DNA of 64,000 bases from Verrucomicrobiaceae bacterium E54. GTDB lineage: Bacteria; Verrucomicrobiota; Verrucomicrobiia; Verrucomicrobiales; Akkermansiaceae. Shown in pieces: positions 1-8,989 of this stretch; position 1 is the first letter of the stretch; the number at the start of each line of letters is the position of its first letter. Below the pieces are notes generated by a model. The model saw only the letters and a program-made list of their open reading frames with translations, was not told the origin of the DNA and searched no databases. A program made the translations under genes and the position numbers. The DNA lies in NCBI GenBank assembly GCA_022548915.1, contig JAKZES010000016.1, forward strand, positions 1-64,000, written 5' to 3'.

Positions 1-183
1 CTTCAATTCTATCATCGGGAGTTAATACGCAGCCGCAATGATGACTATATCTGCCACACTCAAGAAATCCGAAATAATGATGCCGAGAAGTATATTGACC
101 TTTCCCCGCACCTGATTGATTCCTCATGTCGGTGGGCTACGATTGATACTTATTATTCCTGCCAAAGTGTTCCTGGATCGTGA
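1..183 (+). CDS. possible 3' end of an unidentified gene entering from the left edge
   Basis: Reading from base 1, this plus-strand frame stays open for 60 codons to a TGA at 181-183. Its composition is protein-like, rich in Asp, Asn, Tyr and His. It would overlap the last 15 codons of the convergent GT2 gene. A minus-strand frame from an ATG at 127 is also open to the edge, so the strand is not settled. No family is recognisable. Confidence 0.25.
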   Translation, partial: LQFYHRELIRSRNDDYICHTQEIRNNDAEKYIDLSPHLIDSSCRWATIDTYYSCQSVPGS

Positions 184-1171
184 GTAAGATTTGGCCGAGG
201 GGAAGTTTGGCGAGTTCCCGCAGACTTGCAAAGAGATGCTTCTGATTCCAGGCTGGCCTTCTCGACCTCTTGAAGAGAACTCTGACCATTGATCTAATCC
301 TATAGTCAAAGTAGTCGTCCGCTGGACCTCCAGCAAAATGGTGGCGCATATTTCTGAACATATTGAGCATGCGCAATGAGTTGTCAAAACTATTGAGAGT
401 ACCATCCGAGGTCATTCCCCCGGCATGCCGCCGGTACACACCCAGTTTTTCCGGAATTCTGGCGATCGGGCCTTTCGAGGCCAACTGGGCAAACGTGAGA
501 ATATCTCCCACCGGCGCATTGAGGCGCCACTCCGGGAAGTCATCCATGGTCATGCACGACTCTCTGAGTACCAGGCTCCCAAAGGCGATCGGCGTCTCGA
601 ACGTCATCAAATCATCAAACCCAATCAGCGTCTTGTCCCCGTAATCGACGAATATCTGCTCACCCGCCCAATCTCCGATGATTTCCACGTCATGGAATGC
701 AGCAGAAAGTTCGTTGTTTGATTCCAAGAGGTCCACCTGACGTTGCAGTTTGTCAGGTGAGGTCCAGTAGTCATCGCCTTCAAGCAGTGCAATGTACTTG
801 CCGCGACAGGCCCGCCGAATCCTGATTCCATTGAGCAGGCCGCTCCCGGTGTAACGACCCAGGTTCGAGACTGAGCGAAAGAGCCTGATTTTATCCGGGT
901 TTTGCTTCTGATACTCGCTGAGAATCTTGAAGGCTCCGTCGGTTGAGCCGTCATCGCCGACCACAATCTCAAAGGGGAAGTCCGTGACCTGGTCCAGTAT
1001 CCCGTCCATACACTGTCGTACAAAGGCCTCATGCTGATAAGTGCTCACCCGGACACTTGCCAACGGATTTGGGCACAGATTCTCCGACGAGATCTCTTCA
1101 GTGTAGGCGTCTATAAGCTCGTTCGCCTTTTCCCAAGTCAAATTGCTGATCAGATGGGGGTCAGACATCAT
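137..1171 (-). CDS. family 2 glycosyltransferase
   Basis: Transfers a sugar from an activated nucleotide sugar during assembly of the surface polysaccharide, on the cytoplasmic side of the membrane. The 344-residue protein has a GT-A nucleotide-binding start (VSTYQHEAFVRQCMDGIL, about residues 42-60), the acidic VVGDDGSTDG motif near residue 75, and the ALLEGDDYW metal-binding DxD-type motif near residue 130. That is the usual order for GT2 enzymes. It is the last gene of the minus-strand polysaccharide operon, 71 bp after the flippase. Base composition is visibly more AT-rich than the rest of the window, which is common for glycosyltransferases acquired by transfer. Donor and acceptor cannot be read from sequence. 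Confidence 0.88.
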   Translation of the reverse strand: MMSDPHLISNLTWEKANELIDAYTEEISSENLCPNPLASVRVSTYQHEAFVRQCMDGILDQVTDFPFEIVVGDDGSTDGAFKILSEYQKQNPDKIRLFRSVSNLGRYTGSGLLNGIRIRRACRGKYIALLEGDDYWTSPDKLQRQVDLLESNNELSAAFHDVEIIGDWAGEQIFVDYGDKTLIGFDDLMTFETPIAFGSLVLRESCMTMDDFPEWRLNAPVGDILTFAQLASKGPIARIPEKLGVYRRHAGGMTSDGTLNSFDNSLRMLNMFRNMRHHFAGGPADDYFDYRIRSMVRVLFKRSRRPAWNQKHLFASLRELAKLPLGQILLTIQEHFGRNNKYQS

Positions 1172-1242
1172 TGGATTTTTGACTTTTTCAATGGTTGGAT
1201 GCTATTCATGCGGCGACAGATAGGATCCGAGAACCTTCCTTG

Positions 1243-2709
1243 CTAAGTCAGTACAAATTGGAGCACCCTTCCCGCAACAGGCAACCTAGCGGCAAGGCTG
1301 GCGAGTTCACGGTGCTCTGGGACTCTGACGATTCTGATTCCGATGAGGTAGATTAATACACCAAGTAAGACCCCAACGAGGACCTCGACCCAGGGCGAGG
1401 CCTTGAGGCCATACACCACAACCATCACTGCCACCGCCATGATCAGAGAGATGATGGCATAGGGAGCCATAATTTGAAGTTGCTTGCGGATGCCAAAGTG
1501 CATTAGCTTTCGGTTTGGCCAGGCATTGATGAAGAATGCGAGGATCGAAGTGGCAACTTGCCCCCAAAGCATGGCTTCAATCCCGTAGGGATAGGTCAGC
1601 GCGATGACGATCGCCAGATTGAGTTTCTTGATGAGGTTGATCTTGAGGCTGATGTCCGATCGACCCTGAGAAAGAATGGCGTTCACGTTGATCGCTTGTA
1701 CAGGCAGAATGGTCGCCGAGAGGCACAGGATCTGGAGGTAGGGAACACAAGGGAGCCACTTCTCTCCGATCATGAGCCAAACTAAGGGTTCCGCCAGGGC
1801 GGCCAGGCCAAGTAGAGCGGGAAATGAGAGTATTGTTGAAAGTCGTAGAGCTTGGCTGAATGCACGTCTGAGGCGATGAGGTTGATCCTGCACCGAAGAA
1901 AGCAGCGGCAGCATTACCTTGGCGAGTACCGAGTAGATACTTCCTGCGGGCAGTTGTTGGTAGTGGCGGGCACGGTTGTAGAATCCTACTTCGATGGGAC
2001 TGTAGATCCGGCCGATGACCAAGGTAAGCAGGTTCTGGAAAACCGCATTGCTTAGGCTCTCGAGAGCGGTGTTCACTCCAAATCCAAACAAGGCCCGGAA
2101 AGATCTTGTGCTAAAACAGAGACCTGGTCGCCACGATGATACCCCCCAGATTGTCAGGCAAGTAAGACCGGTGGATGTAAGCGCCATCCCGACGAGTGAC
2201 CAGGCCCCAAAGCCGCTATGGGCCATCCAGATTGCCACGGCAGCGCTGACTGCGAACGCCGGCAGTTGCACCAGCGCCAGCTTACGAAACTCCATTTTGC
2301 GTTCGAGCCGGGCTTTTTGACAGATCGCTAATGCGCCAATGATCACTGTGGCTCCAACGACCCGGGTCATTGAGACCAGTTCCGGTTCGGAGTAGAATGC
2401 AGCCAGCAGCGGCGCCCCGAACCATACGGCAGCATACGCTGTCAGACTTGCGCCGAGATTGAACCAAAAAACCGTCGAGACATCCTCGTCGCTCAGGTCC
2501 TTCCGCTGGACAACAGCCAAAGCCAGTCCCCCTTCAACCGGTATGTTGAAGAATACTAGAAAGACACCCACCAATGCAAACAGGCCGTAGTCGGCAGGAT
2601 CGAGAAGGCGCGCCAAGACGATTCCGACCACAAACTGGAGGATGATCTGTCCGACCTGATGGGAGGAGGTCCAGAGAACGCCGGAGACGGCTTTGTTGGT
2701 GAGTGACAA
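1243..2709 (-). CDS. oligosaccharide flippase, Wzx/WzxC type
   Basis: Integral membrane protein of 488 residues with repeated hydrophobic helices along its whole length. It starts with the GVLWTSSHQVGQIILQF and LARLLDPADYGLFALV segments typical of the polysaccharide-transporter (PST/MOP) superfamily, WzxC-like branch. Members flip undecaprenyl-linked repeat units from the cytoplasmic to the periplasmic face. It lies between the cyclase-family gene and the GT2 gene on the same strand. Together with the Wzy-like protein at 15,374-16,900 it implies a Wzx/Wzy-dependent assembly route. The substrate is unknown. Confidence 0.9.
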   Translation of the reverse strand: MSLTNKAVSGVLWTSSHQVGQIILQFVVGIVLARLLDPADYGLFALVGVFLVFFNIPVEGGLALAVVQRKDLSDEDVSTVFWFNLGASLTAYAAVWFGAPLLAAFYSEPELVSMTRVVGATVIIGALAICQKARLERKMEFRKLALVQLPAFAVSAAVAIWMAHSGFGAWSLVGMALTSTGLTCLTIWGVSSWRPGLCFSTRSFRALFGFGVNTALESLSNAVFQNLLTLVIGRIYSPIEVGFYNRARHYQQLPAGSIYSVLAKVMLPLLSSVQDQPHRLRRAFSQALRLSTILSFPALLGLAALAEPLVWLMIGEKWLPCVPYLQILCLSATILPVQAINVNAILSQGRSDISLKINLIKKLNLAIVIALTYPYGIEAMLWGQVATSILAFFINAWPNRKLMHFGIRKQLQIMAPYAIISLIMAVAVMVVVYGLKASPWVEVLVGVLLGVLIYLIGIRIVRVPEHRELASLAARLPVAGRVLQFVLT

Positions 2710-2778
2710 GGAAGCAAGGTGCGGGATGTGCAGGGCCTGAGGATGTGCTAGGGGCGGAGCGGGGAGAGCACATCTGTC

Positions 2779-3789
2779 TCAAACGGTGGCAATCGGTGTC
2801 ACGGGACTGCCAACCGCCCCAGGCAGACGGAGCGGCGGTGCCGTGAGAAGAAACCGGCTGCGGTCGTGCTCACTCAGCCACACCGCAAGGTCGGCCAGAT
2901 GCCACAACTCCCCGAGATGCACCCCAAGGCGGAACAGGCAGCGGTCGTGCAGCGGCAGCGCATGCCCTCCGTGATCGTCTGGAAGCGGTTCGCCAGCGGC
3001 CTCGACGGCGATCGAGTCGGAGCCGATCGCGGCCACTCCGCTGGTCTCGATCCACTCCAACAATCGCTCGTCACGACCGTCCAGCACGGCGCAGGCATGT
3101 TTGATCCAGGGTTCCGGCTCCCCCTTCATGTCCAGGATCAAGCGATCGAGCCCGGTCCAGAAACAAAAGATGTCGCCGGGCTCCACCACCACCTTCTGAT
3201 CGTCGAGCGCGCGCATCAGGTCGTCGTATCCCACCTTGTGCCGTTTGTTGCCGTAGATTCGGTGGAAGTCCACCAGCACCCCGCGCCCCTGCACGCCGTG
3301 GACAGCCATGTGCTCGACGCCAAGGCGGTGGGCCTTCACGTGGCCGTCGCCGTCAAGTCCGAGAGCGGCTTCGGCCCGCACGCCGTTGTAGTAGCATGGG
3401 ACCTCCTCACCCGATCCCTCCGGATCGAAAAGCGCGCCGCGATGGGCAAGACTGTCCCACTGGGTGGAATACTGCGTGTAGAGCGTCACCGAATCGTCCG
3501 CGGCGACTTCCTTGAGATCGGGATTCACCTGGCACCAGCAGTAGTTGTAGTACTCGGTTCCGTTTCGGATCACCGGCTTCATCTTCGGGGGATGGCGTAC
3601 CGGGCTGATCAACGTTCCACCGGGCAGGTCGAGCGGCAGGCTCAGGCAGAAGGTCTTGCCCTCTCGCACCTCCTTCACCCCCTTGAGCACCTGTTCGGGG
3701 CCGATCAGGTTCAGGCGGCCGAGCTGATCATCCGGCCCCCAGTCTCCCCAAGTGGAATGGTCGGGACGTTTGATTGGTGGTCGTGTCAT
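2779..3789 (-). CDS. cyclase family protein (PF04199-like)
   Basis: Protein of 336 residues resembling the metal-dependent cyclase/kynurenine formamidase superfamily. The TQWDSLAHRG stretch near residue 107 sits where the family has its metal-binding HxGTHxDxP-type signature, and the HDRCLFRLGVHLGELWHL segment near the end is also typical. Family members hydrolyse or cyclise amides and lactone-like substrates; this substrate is not predictable. It starts 18 bp after the stop of the lyase gene, so the two are probably co-transcribed. It belongs to a run of small-molecule enzymes embedded in the polysaccharide operon. Confidence 0.82.
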   Translation of the reverse strand: MTRPPIKRPDHSTWGDWGPDDQLGRLNLIGPEQVLKGVKEVREGKTFCLSLPLDLPGGTLISPVRHPPKMKPVIRNGTEYYNYCWCQVNPDLKEVAADDSVTLYTQYSTQWDSLAHRGALFDPEGSGEEVPCYYNGVRAEAALGLDGDGHVKAHRLGVEHMAVHGVQGRGVLVDFHRIYGNKRHKVGYDDLMRALDDQKVVVEPGDIFCFWTGLDRLILDMKGEPEPWIKHACAVLDGRDERLLEWIETSGVAAIGSDSIAVEAAGEPLPDDHGGHALPLHDRCLFRLGVHLGELWHLADLAVWLSEHDRSRFLLTAPPLRLPGAVGSPVTPIATV

Positions 3790-3807
3790 GGATCGGTCTA
3801 TGATGCT

Positions 3808-5148
3808 TCAGACTCGGGAAAGCACCCGGTCGATCATGGCTCCGGCCACGCCGAGGTAGTTTGCCGGCGACAACAAGCCATCCAGCTCGCTTTCAGAAAG
3901 CCGACCGCTCACTTGCTCGTCCTCCAGCAAAGCCTGCTTGAGCGTCAGGTTCTCCTCGATGGCCCGCGATGCCGCCACGGTCACGATCTCGTGCGCTTCT
4001 CCGCGACCGACGATCGGTGCCAGACCCATCATGACCGCCTCGGCCATCAGCAGCCCATTCCCGATCTGCAGGTTCCGTTCCATGCTCTCCACATCGACCT
4101 GCAGGCCACCCAACATCTCGCGGGATTGCAGAAGACTGCCCGAAAGCAGCACGAAAGCGTCGGGAATCGTCAGCCACTCAAGCGGTTGGGAAGCCACGGC
4201 TCGCTCGTGATCCTGCACCATCGCCTCCATCTGGCAGCTCACGGTCTCCTTCAGGCACTTGCCGAGGGCGATGATGATCGGGCAGGCGATCGGGTTCCGC
4301 TTCTGCGGCATGGTGCTGCTTCCCCCACGACCTTCCTCAAAGGGCTCCCGAACCTCGCTAACCTCGGTCCGCATCAGCATGGCGACCTCCTCGGCGATTT
4401 TCCGTAGCGTGGTTCCAACCATCGCCAACCAGAACACGAGTTCGGTCCAGCCGTCCCGCGCGGTATGCCAGGAAATCGGAGGCTCTTCGAGATCGAGTTC
4501 GCGACTGAGGGCCTTGAGCACGCGCAGGCCGTCATCACCCAAGGTCGCCAGGGTGCCCACGGCACCGCCGAACTGGCAGACGAGCGCGCGCCGCTTGATC
4601 GCCGGCAGGCGCTCCCGGTGACGCAACAGCTCATCAAGCCAGACCGCCACCTTGAAGCCGAAGGTGATCGGCGCCGCCTGCTGCTGGAAGGTCCGACCCG
4701 CCATTACCGTGTCACGATGCTCCACAGCCAAACCGGCGAGGGAGCTGATGATGGCATCGAGATCCGACTCAATCGGTTTCAGCGCCGTCCGCATCTGGAG
4801 CACCAGGCCGGTATCCACGATGTCCTGGGTCGTCGCTCCCCAATGAACAAAGCGAGCGACCTCGGGATCGCAGGCGGCGGACAGTTGCTTGACGAGCGGC
4901 ACGATAGGAAAGCCCACACGACGGTAGTGCTCGCGCATGGCGTCCGGCTCGAGGTTCTCAAACCTCGCTGCCGCCGTGATCCCCTCCGCCGCCGACTCCG
5001 GGATCAACCCGACCAACGCCTCCGCCCGGGCCAGTGCCGCCTCGACCTCGAGCCACGAAGTGAAGCGCTGTCCGTCGCTAAACACCTCCCGCACTTCCGC
5101 ATTTGTAAACGCGTCCCCGTAGTAGGGAGAATCAATAATCGTTGCCAT
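3808..5148 (-). CDS. fumarase/aspartase superfamily lyase (adenylosuccinate lyase or carboxymuconate cycloisomerase-like)
   Basis: Protein of 446 residues with the superfamily signature GSSTMPQKRNP (about residue 278), containing the mobile catalytic-serine loop. HWGATTQDIVDTG near residue 103 and GRTFQQQAAPITFG near residue 150 are the other two conserved active-site regions. Enzymes of this fold cleave a C-N bond with loss of fumarate or catalyse related eliminations or cyclo-isomerisations. Here it sits 24 bp after an ATP-grasp ligase. That pairing suits ligation of an amino diacid followed by elimination, but this is inference. A housekeeping purB role is less likely given the context. 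Confidence 0.85.
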   Translation of the reverse strand: MATIIDSPYYGDAFTNAEVREVFSDGQRFTSWLEVEAALARAEALVGLIPESAAEGITAAARFENLEPDAMREHYRRVGFPIVPLVKQLSAACDPEVARFVHWGATTQDIVDTGLVLQMRTALKPIESDLDAIISSLAGLAVEHRDTVMAGRTFQQQAAPITFGFKVAVWLDELLRHRERLPAIKRRALVCQFGGAVGTLATLGDDGLRVLKALSRELDLEEPPISWHTARDGWTELVFWLAMVGTTLRKIAEEVAMLMRTEVSEVREPFEEGRGGSSTMPQKRNPIACPIIIALGKCLKETVSCQMEAMVQDHERAVASQPLEWLTIPDAFVLLSGSLLQSREMLGGLQVDVESMERNLQIGNGLLMAEAVMMGLAPIVGRGEAHEIVTVAASRAIEENLTLKQALLEDEQVSGRLSESELDGLLSPANYLGVAGAMIDRVLSRV

Positions 5149-5172
5149 AGGAGTCCCTACTCTGGAAATGAA

Positions 5173-6411
5173 TCAATAGATTTCCCGGAGCATGACCGGG
5201 TTCCCATCGGAATCTCGAATCTCGATATCGGTCAGGATCTCATCGATCTTCAGCAATCCCTCTTCCTCCGAATCAGCGGAAATCGTAAACGACGCAATTC
5301 GGTTGTTGCTGGAGATTTCCTCTCCAACTCGTGTGCCTGGAGCTTTGTATATCTTCAACCAATCAACTCGTCCCTCCTGTCCGAGTTGCTCAAGGCCTTG
5401 AACACCCCCCAGGACGCACGGGCGCGCATACAGATAGCTATCCAGAAAGATCTTTTCAGGCTTCCGCGGCTTGATTACAGGGACCTCACCAAGGTAGGAA
5501 TCGATCGCTGCGCCCAGCACGTCGCACCCCGTCGCCACCTCAATGATGTGATGGTTCTCGCCGCCCCCGATACGTGGCGCGAACTCGATCACACTCACAT
5601 CTTCGCCGTTTACGATCGTTTGAACCATCAGGGGCGTGTTGCGGAGACCGAAAGTCTCGGCGATCCGATCACCAACCTCAGTAAGCTTGGCCTCAATGTC
5701 ACTGCTCACGGAGGCGGGCCAGAATGATCCAAATATCTGCTGTATCGGACCGCCTGCCTCGCCGATCTTGCGCCGCTCCCGCGTCATAAGGATCCGCACA
5801 CCCTTGTCCGAGACGTAGGAGTCGAAAGCAATTTCCCGCCCGGTCACGAACTCCTCGACCACTGCCGAACCGGACCGACTGTGCGTCAGAGCCAATTTCA
5901 GATGACAACGCACCTCGGCAGGCGTGTCGCACCGCCGGACTCCTTTCGATCCATTGCTGTCACTCGGTTTCACGATAAGGGGGAAGCGAAGATGCCTCCA
6001 CTCCTCCGACAACGCATCGCTCACCGTCACAAAGCGCGAGGATGGAATTCCTCCTTCCGCCATCCGCGCCTTCATCCGAACCTTATCGGAAACCAGCCGG
6101 GCCGTCTCATGACTGTAGGGGACGTGCTTCCCGAGTTTCTCAAGCACTCCGACGGCAGTCACGTTCGCCTGATCCACGCAGGTTGCGATCACCAGCTCGG
6201 CTCGACGCTCCCGCGCGATGGCTAGCACCTTGTCCGGATGAAGAGTGCTCTCGACGAGATGTTCGTCGGCGAAGAACTTCGCAGGCGGCGCTTCGAGATA
6301 GTCGATCAGGACGACATGGTAGCCGCGGTCTTTCAGCCGAAGGCAAAGCTCCGCGTGCGGGGCTGTCCCGCCCAACACCAGAGCGATTGGCATTCGGGAA
6401 AGTTGCGTCAT
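5173..6411 (-). CDS. ATP-grasp domain ligase
   Basis: Protein of 412 residues. The start chosen is the ATG at 6411, which overlaps the stop of the upstream decarboxylase gene as ATGA; the longer frame reaching 6522 would run inside that gene. A pre-ATP-grasp Rossmann-like region (IALVLGGTAPHAELCLRLKDRGY) leads into ATP-grasp motifs: FPLIVKPSDSNGSKGV near residue 135, VVEEFVTGREIAFDSY near 170 and VIEFAPRIGGGENHHI near 260. It probably forms an amide or similar bond from a carboxylate using ATP. Substrates are unknown. Translational coupling with the decarboxylase and the close lyase suggest consecutive pathway steps. Confidence 0.88.
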   Translation of the reverse strand: MTQLSRMPIALVLGGTAPHAELCLRLKDRGYHVVLIDYLEAPPAKFFADEHLVESTLHPDKVLAIARERRAELVIATCVDQANVTAVGVLEKLGKHVPYSHETARLVSDKVRMKARMAEGGIPSSRFVTVSDALSEEWRHLRFPLIVKPSDSNGSKGVRRCDTPAEVRCHLKLALTHSRSGSAVVEEFVTGREIAFDSYVSDKGVRILMTRERRKIGEAGGPIQQIFGSFWPASVSSDIEAKLTEVGDRIAETFGLRNTPLMVQTIVNGEDVSVIEFAPRIGGGENHHIIEVATGCDVLGAAIDSYLGEVPVIKPRKPEKIFLDSYLYARPCVLGGVQGLEQLGQEGRVDWLKIYKAPGTRVGEEISSNNRIASFTISADSEEEGLLKIDEILTDIEIRDSDGNPVMLREIY

Positions 6412-7565
6412 CCCGCGACGGGCTTGGATTCTCCCCGCGAAGTGAGCCGAGCCATCAGTTGGTTCTTCAGTTCTTCCGGCTCCATTCGGAGAACCGGAAC
6501 GTCGGCGCGCATGCCCTTGCAAATCCTCATTTCAATGAAGCCCGGACCTTTCCCATGCATTGACCTCACCGCCTCGGTCAGTTCATGACCCTCGCGAAGT
6601 GGCCCGTTGACCGAAGTGTAGCCGCAGTTGCGGGCAACCGAACAGAAGTCTGTAGCGAAGCCAGCGGTTCCCTGCCCGCCGACAGACTCGTGAACCCCGT
6701 TGTTCAGCAGGACATGCAGCAGGTTTGGACAGCGGGACTTGCCGGCAATGGCAAGGGAGCCCATGTGCATCAATCCAGCCCCGTCCCCATCGAGACAGAT
6801 GACAGGGAGATCCGGCCGAGCCAAAGCCAAGCCCATTGCGATCGAAAGGGCGTGCCCCATGGCCCCGACATTCAGGAAATCACGGTCATGCGGCTCGTTG
6901 CGCGCAACCCTCAACGCATGAAGTTCCCGGGTCGCTCTTCCGGTCGTCGCCACGAAAAGCGCGTCGGATCGCGCGGCGGAAATCACTGCTTCGATGGCCT
7001 GCTCACGGCTGACCTCGTAGCCGTGCGCCGAAGGCCCGAAGCCTGCCTTCTCGGGAAGCGCAAAAACGCCCTTTCGAATCACCAGCGCTGTCGGCGTGCT
7101 CGATTCCAGGGCTGCGGCAGTGGCCCAGATCGTCGCGGCGACCGCTTCGGCCGGCTCGGAGACCACCCGATGGGGGATCCCCATCGCTGTCAACAACTTG
7201 GGAGTCAACTCGCCCTGCCGCTGGTGTTGTGGCCAATCATTGGTTCCCGGAGCACCGCGCCAGCCAACCACCAGCACCATCGGAATCCCATAAACGCTTC
7301 GGTCGGCAAGGGAGGCCAAGGGATTGACGGCGTTTCCCAGTCCTGAATTCTGCATGTAAACCATCGGCACGGTGCCGGTGGCGAGATGATAGCCCGCTGC
7401 CAGAGCAATGGCCCCTCCCTCGTTGGCGGCGATGACATGCCGTCCCTCGGGCCAATCCCTTTCAAAATAGAGGCACAGATCATTCAGTAGCGTGTCGGGC
7501 ACTCCGGAGATGAATTCGACGCCGCATTTATCAAGACATTCGCGGTAGGCTTGTAGATCGATCAT
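6408..7565 (-). CDS. ThDP-dependent decarboxylase, phosphonopyruvate decarboxylase-like
   Basis: Protein of 385 residues starting at ATG 7565 (MIDLQAYRECLDKCGVEF, matching the family's usual start; a longer frame to 7616 adds unrelated residues). GVPDTLLNDLC and the ANEGGAIALAAGYHLATG segment form the PYR domain with its conserved Glu. MVYMQNSGLGNAVNPLASL is characteristic of phosphonopyruvate and sulfopyruvate decarboxylases. The ThDP/Mg motif lies in VICLDGDGAGLMHMG (GDG, about residue 258). Family members decarboxylate phosphonopyruvate or similar 2-oxo acids. No PEP mutase gene is visible in the window, so a phosphonate substrate is not established. It overlaps the next gene by 4 bp. Confidence 0.85.
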   Translation of the reverse strand: MIDLQAYRECLDKCGVEFISGVPDTLLNDLCLYFERDWPEGRHVIAANEGGAIALAAGYHLATGTVPMVYMQNSGLGNAVNPLASLADRSVYGIPMVLVVGWRGAPGTNDWPQHQRQGELTPKLLTAMGIPHRVVSEPAEAVAATIWATAAALESSTPTALVIRKGVFALPEKAGFGPSAHGYEVSREQAIEAVISAARSDALFVATTGRATRELHALRVARNEPHDRDFLNVGAMGHALSIAMGLALARPDLPVICLDGDGAGLMHMGSLAIAGKSRCPNLLHVLLNNGVHESVGGQGTAGFATDFCSVARNCGYTSVNGPLREGHELTEAVRSMHGKGPGFIEMRICKGMRADVPVLRMEPEELKNQLMARLTSRGESKPVAG

Positions 7566-7619
7566 GGGATTGGAGCAGAAAATGGTGGAGACATGCCGGA
7601 TCCAGGCATCGCCCACATG

Positions 7620-8966
7620 CTAAAGTAACTGATACAGGTCGGCTGCATGCTCATCGAACTGCCGGGCCGCGTCTCGAAGAGCGGAGGCCCGGTCGGGCTC
7701 CAAGCCCGCAAATCGGGCAAGGGAAAGAAACTTGTCGTCGACTTCCTCGTCGGAAAGCGGTGCGCCCGGATCCCCTTTCGGCTCTCGCACCTCGGCCGTT
7801 AGAATGCTGCCGTCATCCAGGGTCAGATCGACTCTGGCGGGCGTCTGCGCGGGAAAGACCGCCGTGTGACCGTCGTCTGCGGAAACTTCCACCAATCTGG
7901 CAAGCGAGATGACCAGCACGTCGCGGATCGTCTCCTCCGTGTATTCGTCGATACCGGCCCGTCCGCGTAAAAGAGCCACCGCCACGCTGAATGGGATGCT
8001 CATCTTTGCGGAAGAGACGCTCTCTGGCGCGACATGATCATGCCCAGCCACTGCGAGCTGATAGGTCCTGACCCTAATACTCCGGATTCTCCGCCCATCA
8101 AAGCCGGGCACGGCTCTCAGTTCTAGAGCGGCGTCAATCGCAGGATGACAGTAGCGGCAAGCGGCGTGCGGCTTGAAGTAGACTCTTTCGACGGCAATGG
8201 GTGCGGACGACTCACTTGTCAAGGTCGCCTCGTTCCAGCTTCCCGCCATCATCTCGAGGAACCCGGAAGGACCACCCAGAGGATCATCGGGGCCTTCAAA
8301 TCCTGCTTCTGCCAGAGCCATCGCCGTGATTGCCGAGACGGATGCGTGTCCGGGGTTGAATGGCTTGAGGTGCGAATCGCCTTGAAGAACCTTCAGTGAT
8401 CCCCCGGCTGAAACGACGGCTGCCGAGAAAGCGTTCTTCAGGGCCTTCGACTCCGCCGACCGCATGACCATGATTCCCACTGCCGCCCCGACCGCGCCGC
8501 AGGTGGCCGTTGCATGCCATCCGCGCAGCTTGTGATGCGGCTGGACCGCCTCCGCGAGTTTCACGGCCGCCTCGTATCCGACGACAACCCCTCGCAAAAA
8601 GTCCTCGCCGCGTGATTCGTGGTGTTGAGCCACCGCCAGCAACGATGTGAAAACCGGCCCACCCGGGTGAATGATTCCGGAAATGACTCCGTCGTCAAGT
8701 TCCGCAGCGTGTGATGCAATCCCGTTGATGAGGGCCGCATGCGTCATCGAGCTACGGCGATTCATCCCAATCATTGACGCCGTCGGTGCGCCCTCACCAA
8801 GGGCGTTCAGCAGGCGGCTCAACTGGTCGCCGATCAACCGCGACCCGGCGAGGGTCGCACCGAGGTAATCGAGAAGACAGCGGCACGCATGATGCCGCGC
8901 AGCCGGAAGAACAGGCTGCTCGGCCAGTCGTACGATGCCGCGGAGAAATTGGTCGGTGATGTTCAT
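7620..8966 (-). CDS. MmgE/PrpD family protein
   Basis: Protein of 448 residues; start taken as the ATG at 8966, 23 bp after the preceding stop, instead of a longer frame reaching 9041 inside the reductase gene. HACRCLLDYLGATLAGSR, ALINGIASHAAELDDG, HPGGPVFTSLLAVAQ and LRGWHATATCGAVGAAVG are hallmark MmgE/PrpD stretches, and FKPHAACRYCHPAIDAAL marks the C-terminal part. The family includes 2-methylcitrate dehydratase, cis-aconitate decarboxylase and iminodisuccinate epimerase, so the substrate is probably a polycarboxylic acid. No prpC or prpB lies nearby, which argues against a methylcitrate-cycle role. Confidence 0.88.
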   Translation of the reverse strand: MNITDQFLRGIVRLAEQPVLPAARHHACRCLLDYLGATLAGSRLIGDQLSRLLNALGEGAPTASMIGMNRRSSMTHAALINGIASHAAELDDGVISGIIHPGGPVFTSLLAVAQHHESRGEDFLRGVVVGYEAAVKLAEAVQPHHKLRGWHATATCGAVGAAVGIMVMRSAESKALKNAFSAAVVSAGGSLKVLQGDSHLKPFNPGHASVSAITAMALAEAGFEGPDDPLGGPSGFLEMMAGSWNEATLTSESSAPIAVERVYFKPHAACRYCHPAIDAALELRAVPGFDGRRIRSIRVRTYQLAVAGHDHVAPESVSSAKMSIPFSVAVALLRGRAGIDEYTEETIRDVLVISLARLVEVSADDGHTAVFPAQTPARVDLTLDDGSILTAEVREPKGDPGAPLSDEEVDDKFLSLARFAGLEPDRASALRDAARQFDEHAADLYQLL

Positions 8967-8989
8967 CGAGTCGAAAGGCAGGACCTGCT

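Noticed and set aside
2866-4407. 513-codon plus-strand open frame
   Set aside because: It lies antisense to the cyclase and lyase genes, whose proteins carry clear family motifs; the plus-strand translation has none. It is a high-GC shadow.
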